Source: Ketobacter sp. MCCC 1A13808
Lineage (GTDB): Bacteria; Pseudomonadota; Gammaproteobacteria; Pseudomonadales; Ketobacteraceae
Direction of reading: 5' to 3'
DNA length: 64,000 bases
NCBI RefSeq assembly: GCF_009746715.1
Contig: NZ_VRKW01000003.1
Span: 186,001 to 250,000 of the forward strand
Shown here: positions 58,881-64,000 of the stretch, one piece after another
How positions within the stretch are numbered: position 1 is the first letter of the stretch
Layout: every line of letters begins with the position of its first letter
Made by a program: the position numbers and the translations under genes
Notes under the pieces: model-generated
The model's database searches: none
Told to the model about the DNA's origin: nothing
Seen by the model: only the letters and a program-made list of their open reading frames with translations

Positions 58881-59014
58881 CTCCTGGTGTTTGTGTTTTG
58901 TTGAGCATCGTCAAAACCGATTGCACTGCATTAGCGCATGATGTGCCCGGTTTGTGCTGCGCAGCGTCGGCGCTGTCCTGATGATTATAGAGATAATGCT
59001 GGGTTTTCAATGGC

Positions 59015-59044
59015 TTGTCTATTTGGTCAGATTATTGCTAATAA
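59015..59044 (+). promoter_or_regulatory. Probable promoter of the BMP-family gene
   Basis: TTGTCT (59015-59020) and TAATAA (59039-59044) are spaced by 18 bases. The -35 lies in a degenerate operator-like stretch (TTGTCTATTTGGTCAG, 13 of 16 matching the operator core) and the strong operator follows directly downstream at 59049, a repressor-type placement. Confidence 0.45.
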
Positions 59045-59048
59045 CAAA

Positions 59049-59066
59049 CCTGTCTAATTGGACAGG
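59049..59066. promoter_or_regulatory. Purine-locus operator C
   Basis: CCTGTCTAATTGGACAGG, extended by AAA/TTT to a 24-base palindrome at 59046-59069, lies between the divergent double-HAD gene and the BMP gene. It differs from operator A by two bases over 18. This repeated site in both control regions of the purine cluster marks a shared regulon. Confidence 0.75.
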
Positions 59067-59146
59067 TTTTGGGCCGGGTACCGCAAGCAAAGCCGCACAG
59101 GCGTTGTACGCCGCCAACATTATCATTTATACCATTGGAGCATTGC

Positions 59147-60235
59147 ATGAGAAATTCGGGGATTAAAGCCTGGGTGGCGGGTTTGGCCGCCGCCTTGGGA
59201 ATGTTGTTAACCGCGACCGCCGTCCAGGCCGAAGCACCGTTCAAAGTAGGATTTGTTTATGTAGGCCCAATCGGGGATCACGGCTGGAGCTATCAGCATG
59301 ATCAAAGCCGGCTGGCGCTGGAAAAGCATTTTGGTGACAAAGTGAAAACCACTTATGTTGAAAATGTTCCGGAAGGCGCCGACGCCGAGCGGGTCATTCG
59401 CAATCTGGCCAAAATGGGGAACAAAGTCATCTTCACCACTTCATTCGGTTTTATGAATCCGACCGCCAAGGTAGCGAAGCAATTTCCCAAAGTGACCTTC
59501 CTGCACGCGACCGGATACAAGCGCACCAAAAATCTGGGCACCTATGTCTCCAAAACCTATGAGGGTCGTTATGTGGCGGGCTATGTGGCGGCGAAAGTCA
59601 CGAAAAGTAATAAGATAGGCTATATTGCCTCGTTCCCGATTCCGGAAGTCATCCGCGATATTAACGCGGTGCAATTGGCGCTGAATAAATACAACCCGGA
59701 AGCAGAGTTGAAAGTGGTGTGGGTCAACACCTGGTTTGATCCGGGTAAAGAAGCGGATGCAGCCAATGCCATGATGGACCAGGGGGTCGATGTCATTCTG
59801 CAGCATACCGACAGTCCAGCGGCAATGCAGGCCGCCGAGCGTCGGGGTAAGTACGCCGTGGGGCAAGCTTCGGATATGTCCAGCTTCGGTCCCAAGGCGC
59901 ATTTGATGTCGGTCGTGGATGATTGGTCGTGGTTTACCATTCACACCGTGCAGGATGTGATGGACGGTCAGTTTAAATCCCGGGACTTCTGGGGTGGCAT
60001 GAAAGAAGACATGATCCAGGTGCCGGATTTCGGGCCAGCCGTACCCGAAGCGGTGGCAGCACATGCTAAGGAAATCATTGCGTCCATTATCGATGGCTCA
60101 TTTAACCCTTTTACCGGGCCGATTAAAGACCAAAGCGGAAAAATCACCGTGCCCGACGGCAAGGAAATGTCACATGAGGAACTGGCGGCGATGAACTATT
60201 ACATTGAAGGCGTCGACGGCACGATTCCGAAATAA
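59147..60235 (+). CDS. BMP-family substrate-binding protein
   Basis: A 362-residue periplasmic binding protein with a signal peptide ending in VQA-E (about residue 29). It begins the mature fold as FKVGFVYVGPIGDHGWSYQH and contains VDVILQHTDSPAAMQAAE. BMP/Med-type proteins feed nucleosides or purines to NupOPQ-like ABC transporters, which are encoded 3-7 kb upstream. No lipobox, so a soluble binding protein. Chosen ATG at 59147; the frame begins earlier without ribosome site. Confidence 0.92.
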   Translation: MRNSGIKAWVAGLAAALGMLLTATAVQAEAPFKVGFVYVGPIGDHGWSYQHDQSRLALEKHFGDKVKTTYVENVPEGADAERVIRNLAKMGNKVIFTTSFGFMNPTAKVAKQFPKVTFLHATGYKRTKNLGTYVSKTYEGRYVAGYVAAKVTKSNKIGYIASFPIPEVIRDINAVQLALNKYNPEAELKVVWVNTWFDPGKEADAANAMMDQGVDVILQHTDSPAAMQAAERRGKYAVGQASDMSSFGPKAHLMSVVDDWSWFTIHTVQDVMDGQFKSRDFWGGMKEDMIQVPDFGPAVPEAVAAHAKEIIASIIDGSFNPFTGPIKDQSGKITVPDGKEMSHEELAAMNYYIEGVDGTIPK

Positions 60236-60372
60236 AGCGGCGCACAGCGTCAAGCGTAAAACGGGTTCTGGATGCACATTGAGATAACCTATGCGGTTTT
60301 TTGCCTTGATCATTGTTGTCATCTCTACGGTAAAGAATACCAATGCACCGCTACGGCCAAAGGAGAATCGGA

Positions 60373-61323
60373 TTGGATAGCCTACCCATTATTTCGGTCG
60401 CGAAATTGAGGAGTTCCGACGCGGCAGAACGACAGCAGGTGGCGGACGAATTAGGTCATGCCTGCCGTAACGTGGGGTTCTTTTATGTCGTCGACCATGG
60501 CATTCCGCAAACGTTGATCGACACCACCTTCGGTGAAGCAAAGCGTTTTTTTGCTTCACCGCTGCAAGACAAACAGGCGCTGTCTATCCAACGTTCCCAA
60601 CATAATCGCGGTTACATCGCCATGGCTGACGAACGCCTAAATCCCGATGCCGGTGCAGATATGAAGGAGGCGTTCAATATCGGCGTTGATCTGCCGCCAG
60701 ACCACCCCGAAGTGTTGGCCGAAAAGGCATTTCGTGGGGTGAACTTCTGGCCCGATCTGGCAGGCTGGAGACGAAACGTGGTGACCTATTTTGATGCCTG
60801 CCTTGATCTGGGGCGCTTGCTTCATCGCGGGTTGAGTCTGGATCTGGGATTGCCTGAAACGTTCTTTAGCGAACATCTGCGCATGCCGATTGCCACTTTG
60901 CGCATGCTCAGATACCCGGCTGCCAGTGGCGACCTAAATCGCGAAGATGGCGGCGCCGGAACCCATACGGATTACGGCAACATCACCCTGCTGGCCACTG
61001 ATGGCGTGGCCGGTTTGCAGGTATCAGACCGCGACGGACGGTGGATAGAGGCGCCCCATGTAGCGGGTGCGTTCGTGTGCAACATCGGCGATTGTTTGAT
61101 GCGATGGACCAACGACACCTATGTTTCAACGCCTCATCGGGTGAGGCCGCCACTTCGGGAGCGATTTTCGATCGCGTTCTTTCTGGAGGTCGATCCGGCA
61201 GCCGTGGTTGACCCGCGGCAACTATTTCCTGAACAAGTCCCTAAATATCAACCGGTTAGCTGCGCAGAATATTTGGCAGACCGGTTGGATGCGACCTATG
61301 GATTCCGTCAAAAGGAAACGTAA
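60373..61323 (+). CDS. 2-oxoglutarate/Fe(II) oxygenase (isopenicillin N synthase family)
   Basis: A 316-residue non-haem iron enzyme. The N-terminal part LPIISVAKL and NVGFFYVVDHGIPQ is typical of the IPNS family, and the iron triad is in AGTHTDYGNITLL (His-x-Asp) and VSTPHRV (distal His), with the 2OG-binding Arg in RERFSIAFFLE. I prefer the TTG at 60373, which has AAAGGAG eight bases upstream, to the ATG at 60343. It follows the BMP gene and probably hydroxylates a purine or related imported compound (inference). Confidence 0.88.
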   Translation: MDSLPIISVAKLRSSDAAERQQVADELGHACRNVGFFYVVDHGIPQTLIDTTFGEAKRFFASPLQDKQALSIQRSQHNRGYIAMADERLNPDAGADMKEAFNIGVDLPPDHPEVLAEKAFRGVNFWPDLAGWRRNVVTYFDACLDLGRLLHRGLSLDLGLPETFFSEHLRMPIATLRMLRYPAASGDLNREDGGAGTHTDYGNITLLATDGVAGLQVSDRDGRWIEAPHVAGAFVCNIGDCLMRWTNDTYVSTPHRVRPPLRERFSIAFFLEVDPAAVVDPRQLFPEQVPKYQPVSCAEYLADRLDATYGFRQKET

Positions 61324-61448
61324 GTGAATGTAAACGAAATATTATGAAACAGGTCAATGTTCAAATGTGAATATTTACGTGATCTTTTGGGGAGATAAAC
61401 CGTCTAATAACACAACTTGGCAAAATAAAGAGATATAGGAGTTGAGCC

Positions 61449-61733
61449 ATGAAATTTACTTGCCCTTGTTGTGGATATAAAGCGGTTGAAGAGAGTGCAG
61501 AGCAATGTGCGCTCTGCAACTGGAAAAGCGACCCGTACCAGGCAATGGATCCTGACGACAATGCGGGCCGGAATTTAATCAGCCTACGGGAAGCACAGCA
61601 TCGTTTTATTGCCCTGAATAAAATGGTCACTGATTTTAAGAAAGATTCTAAATGGTGTGCCTTTGCAGCGCCGAAGAGTGAATCCGGCTGTGAGAGCTGG
61701 ATCATTCGTTATTTTGAGCCCCACTATTGTTAA
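61449..61733 (+). CDS. CPCC-type cysteine-rich protein
   Basis: A 94-residue protein starting MKFTCPCCGYKAVEE, with CPCC and later CALCNW making a zinc-ribbon-like pair, the layout of the CPCC family of small bacterial proteins. The rest (NLISLREAQHRFIALNKM) is helical. TAGGAGTTGAGCC precedes the ATG. Function unknown; the family is frequent near immunity or stress genes but nothing here shows it. Confidence 0.75.
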   Translation: MKFTCPCCGYKAVEESAEQCALCNWKSDPYQAMDPDDNAGRNLISLREAQHRFIALNKMVTDFKKDSKWCAFAAPKSESGCESWIIRYFEPHYC

Positions 61734-61746
61734 TGACGCCAGTTGC

Positions 61747-61791
61747 AGCAATAACCTCCCGTTACCTATCCGGTTGACGGGGGTTATTGCT
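61747..61791. terminator. Bidirectional terminator-like hairpin
   Basis: AGCAATAACC-t-CCCGT (from 61747) pairs with ACGGGGGTTATTGCT (to 61791), a stem of about 15 bp with one bulge and a 14-base loop, followed by TTGG on the plus strand. It sits between the convergent CPCC and efflux genes and likely ends both. Confidence 0.6.
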
Positions 61792-61803
61792 TTGGTGTCG
61801 GGC

Positions 61804-63228
61804 TTAGCTTTGTTGAGGCGGACCCGCCATAGCCCGATACAGGTTTACCATCGCCAACGTCAGTTGCGTGCGGCTTTGTACCAGCTGAGCCTGGGTTTGA
61901 ATTAACTCCTGTTCTGCCGCTAACACCTCAAAGAATCCGATGTAGCCCTGCTCGTATCGCGATCGCGCCAGTTTAGCCGCTTGCTCGGCTGCATCTGATG
62001 CCCGATTGAGCCGTTGGCTTCGCTGCTGCTCCTGTTGGTAGCGCACCAGTTGCGTTTCGGTCTCTTCCAATGCGACCAACAGGGTTTGCTGATACTGTGC
62101 CAAAGCGGCCTGCGCTTCCGCGTTGGCGCTGTCCACCCGTGCCTGTACACGTCCAAAATCCAACGCCGCCCACTGGATACCGATGCCGCCACCGTGGTGT
62201 TCGGCGGAAGCGGAAAAGAGATCATCTGCATCCAGTGCAAACGAACCGATGAGTCCCCCCAGTTGAAAACGCGGAAACCAGTCGGCAGTGGCGACACCGA
62301 TGGCCGCTGTGTTGGCAGCGAGGCGTCGTTCTGCGGCACGAATATCCGGGCGACGCCGAAGTACGTCACCAGGTGAATCCAGAGGGATAGAGGGTAACTG
62401 CGTTGGCCAGTTCACTTGCGTTGCCAATCGTTTATTTAATTCGCCGGGTAGCTGCCCGCTGAGGACGGCAATGCGGTGCATGTGCGCGGCAATATCCGCA
62501 CGCAATAAAGGCAGCAAGGCACCCGTGGATTCCCATTGTGCCTGCGCCCGCACTTGGTCAAACTCAGTACCGCGACCGGCATTAACCCTTGTATCGACAA
62601 TGTCCAGAGACTCCCTTTGCAATTCCAGATTGTGTTGTGCTACCTGCATTTGCTGCTGCAAACCACGTAATTCAAAATACTGGGTTGCCATCTGGCCAAC
62701 CAACGCGATCTGCAATGCGTCGAGGTCGGCGGCTGTGGCATCCAGCAGTCCCTGCTGTTGCTCTACGCTGCGACGGAGGCGACCGAACAAATCCAGCTCC
62801 CAGCTCAGGCTGGCGTCGACATTGTATTGCTCAACTCTTTCCGCATAAGCCGGCGGAGCGCGCTCCGATAAGGCAAGATGTTGTTCGCCGGCATTGGCAC
62901 CTATAGCAATGTTCGGTAACCGGTTGCGTTTGGCACCGCGTAGCAGTGACGCCGCGCGATCATAGTTCGCCAGTGCTGCCCGTAAATCGTAATTCGCCGA
63001 CAGCGTTTCAGTGATCAATTGCGCCAGCACCGGATCGTCAAAACCCTGCCAGAAAAGATTTTGCTGTGGACTGTTACCGCCTTTTTCCGGAGTGGGTGAC
63101 TCCGGCTCGTTATAAAACGTTGCAGGGGGCTGGCTATCGGGAGTTTTATAATCCGGGCCCACCATGCACCCTTGTAACAAAACGGCGGTCAGCGTTAAGC
63201 CGGAGATGGGCTTTAGTAACTTAAACAT
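61804..63228 (-). CDS. RND efflux outer-membrane lipoprotein (NodT/OprM family)
   Basis: A 474-residue outer-membrane efflux channel. The signal ends at lipobox LLQGC (Cys21), with MVGPDYKTP next, a family signature. Two repeats of long coiled-coil helices and barrel strands follow (LSWELDLFGRLRRSVEQQQG; IQWAALDFGRVQARVDSANA). It exports drugs with an RND pump, whose gene lies upstream and overlaps it by 8 bases. C-terminus is complete. Confidence 0.95.
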   Translation of the reverse strand: MFKLLKPISGLTLTAVLLQGCMVGPDYKTPDSQPPATFYNEPESPTPEKGGNSPQQNLFWQGFDDPVLAQLITETLSANYDLRAALANYDRAASLLRGAKRNRLPNIAIGANAGEQHLALSERAPPAYAERVEQYNVDASLSWELDLFGRLRRSVEQQQGLLDATAADLDALQIALVGQMATQYFELRGLQQQMQVAQHNLELQRESLDIVDTRVNAGRGTEFDQVRAQAQWESTGALLPLLRADIAAHMHRIAVLSGQLPGELNKRLATQVNWPTQLPSIPLDSPGDVLRRRPDIRAAERRLAANTAAIGVATADWFPRFQLGGLIGSFALDADDLFSASAEHHGGGIGIQWAALDFGRVQARVDSANAEAQAALAQYQQTLLVALEETETQLVRYQQEQQRSQRLNRASDAAEQAAKLARSRYEQGYIGFFEVLAAEQELIQTQAQLVQSRTQLTLAMVNLYRAMAGPPQQS

Positions 63229-64000
63229 GTACTTCTCCTGTTTCTATTCCAGGGGTGTGGGCGTTGGTTTCAGGATGCGTTTTCACGGAGTTCTTGGCGA
63301 GTTTACGCAAAGCCACGTAAAACACCGGAGTCAGAAGCAGTCCAAACAGGGTTACGCCGATCATGCCGGTGAACACCGTTACGCCCATCGCGTTGCGCAC
63401 CTCGCTGCCAGCACCGCTGGCCATAACCAGGGGCACGACTCCTGCGACAAAGGCGACCGAGGTCATGATGATGGGGCGTAACCGTAATCGGCACGCTTCC
63501 AGTGCCGCCTGTACTGTGTCCATGCCTTCCATCTCCAGCTCACGGGCAAACTCCACAATGAGGATGGCGTTCTTGCAAGCCAACCCCATCAAGACCACCA
63601 GCCCCACCTGGACAAAGACATTGTTGTCGCCACCGTTGAGCCAGACTCCGAACAGAGCGGCCAGCAAACACATTGGCACTATCAGGATCACCGCCAGCGG
63701 CAACACCCAGCTTTCATACAGGGCAGCCAAAACCAGGAACACCAGCATCAGGGCTAACGGAAACACCACCAGCGCCGCTTGGCTCTGATTGATTTGTTGA
63801 AAACTGAGGTCCGTCCACTGAATGTTCATGCCGTTAGGCAATACCTGTTGCGCGATGGCGGCTACCGATGCCAGGGTTTCACCGGAAGACAGCAATGCCG
63901 GATCCGACTGTCCTATCAAATCAGCCGCAGGGTATCCGTTGTATCGGATTACCGGATCAGGTCCGAAACTTTGTTTCAGTTCCACCACGGTACTGAGTGG
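63221..64000 (-). CDS. RND efflux permease, C-terminal part (5' end beyond window)
   Basis: The frame runs from the window edge to 63221, 259 residues of a HAE1-type RND pump. TM8-TM12 are present with FPLALMLVFLVLAALYESWV, GLACKNAILIVEFARELE and LRPIIMTSVAFVAGVVPLVM, the last being a hallmark of AcrB-like drug pumps. The N-terminal 780 or so residues lie outside. The gene overlaps the outer-membrane lipoprotein, so the operon order is probably adaptor, pump, channel. Confidence 0.95.
   Translation of the reverse strand, partial: PLSTVVELKQSFGPDPVIRYNGYPAADLIGQSDPALLSSGETLASVAAIAQQVLPNGMNIQWTDLSFQQINQSQAALVVFPLALMLVFLVLAALYESWVLPLAVILIVPMCLLAALFGVWLNGGDNNVFVQVGLVVLMGLACKNAILIVEFARELEMEGMDTVQAALEACRLRLRPIIMTSVAFVAGVVPLVMASGAGSEVRNAMGVTVFTGMIGVTLFGLLLTPVFYVALRKLAKNSVKTHPETNAHTPGIETGEVHV

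Noticed and set aside
1-64000. CRISPR arrays, tRNA or rRNA genes, prophage
   Set aside because: No regularly spaced repeats, cloverleaf-like sequences, rRNA stretches or phage structural genes were seen on reading both strands; an automated scan was not available.

Overview
The window reads as a chromosomal segment of a free-living, probably marine or soil, gammaproteobacterium with a Pseudomonadales/Oceanospirillales-like gene content. This is inferred from gene families (FadL, a PlpD-like patatin autotransporter, BCCT, RND pumps, membrane-bound urate hydroxylase with cytochrome c tail). No rRNA or marker gene fixes the genus. I saw no tRNA, rRNA or CRISPR array.

Layout. 1-3.2 kb: tail of a membrane protein, a YbhP-like endonuclease/phosphatase-fold protein, a small secreted protein whose promoter sits between two arms of an 11-bp inverted repeat, and an NCS2-like permease. 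3.2-8 kb (minus): efflux operon of MFP adaptor, RND pump and VOC protein. 8-11.2 kb (minus): outer-membrane porin plus BCCT transporter. 11.6-16 kb: FadL-type porin, TetR regulator, and a DoxX-MarR-membrane protein operon with a MarR-type box over its promoter. 16-24.6 kb: PlpD-like patatin, NlpC/P60 lipoprotein, nitronate monooxygenase/GST pair, LysR, SDR, CBS protein, hexose-6-phosphate mutarotase.

24.7-34.7 kb is the most unusual part. It encodes a ribbon-helix-helix-like protein, a CHAD protein and a ParA ATPase on the plus strand, a CofD/YvcK-like protein on the minus strand, then a plus-strand operon of a PhoU-like/APH-type kinase fusion, ATP-grasp enzyme, HprK-related kinase, histidine phosphatase, metallophosphatase and amphi-Trp protein. 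The CofD-like, ATP-grasp, HprK-related and amphi-Trp members match the computationally defined but functionally uncharacterised 'GAK' (grasp and kinase) system. Linkage to CHAD (a polyphosphate-binding fold) and to ParA plus an RHH-like protein suggests a phosphate/polyphosphate-related signalling system with spatial positioning; that is inference.

34.7-44.2 kb: a CodB-like permease, then a two-component system and a lipoprotein lying between two decayed Tn3-family ends in direct orientation (36.0-36.35 and 39.7-40.43 kb), followed by a small membrane protein, an SDR, a beta-lactamase-fold lipoprotein and a second lipoprotein. 44.2-61.3 kb: a purine-catabolism region covering guanine deaminase, urate hydroxylase PuuD, hydroxyisourate hydrolase, OHCU decarboxylase, allantoinase, allantoicase, ureidoglycolate lyase, XdhC, a purine/nucleoside-type ABC importer with BMP-type binding protein, 8-oxoguanine deaminase, a double HAD hydrolase and a 2OG-Fe(II) oxygenase. 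Two almost identical palindromes (CCTGTC-N6-GACAGG) sit in its two divergent intergenic regions and probably bind one regulator. 61.4-64 kb: CPCC protein, and an outer-membrane efflux lipoprotein downstream of an RND pump that runs off the window end.
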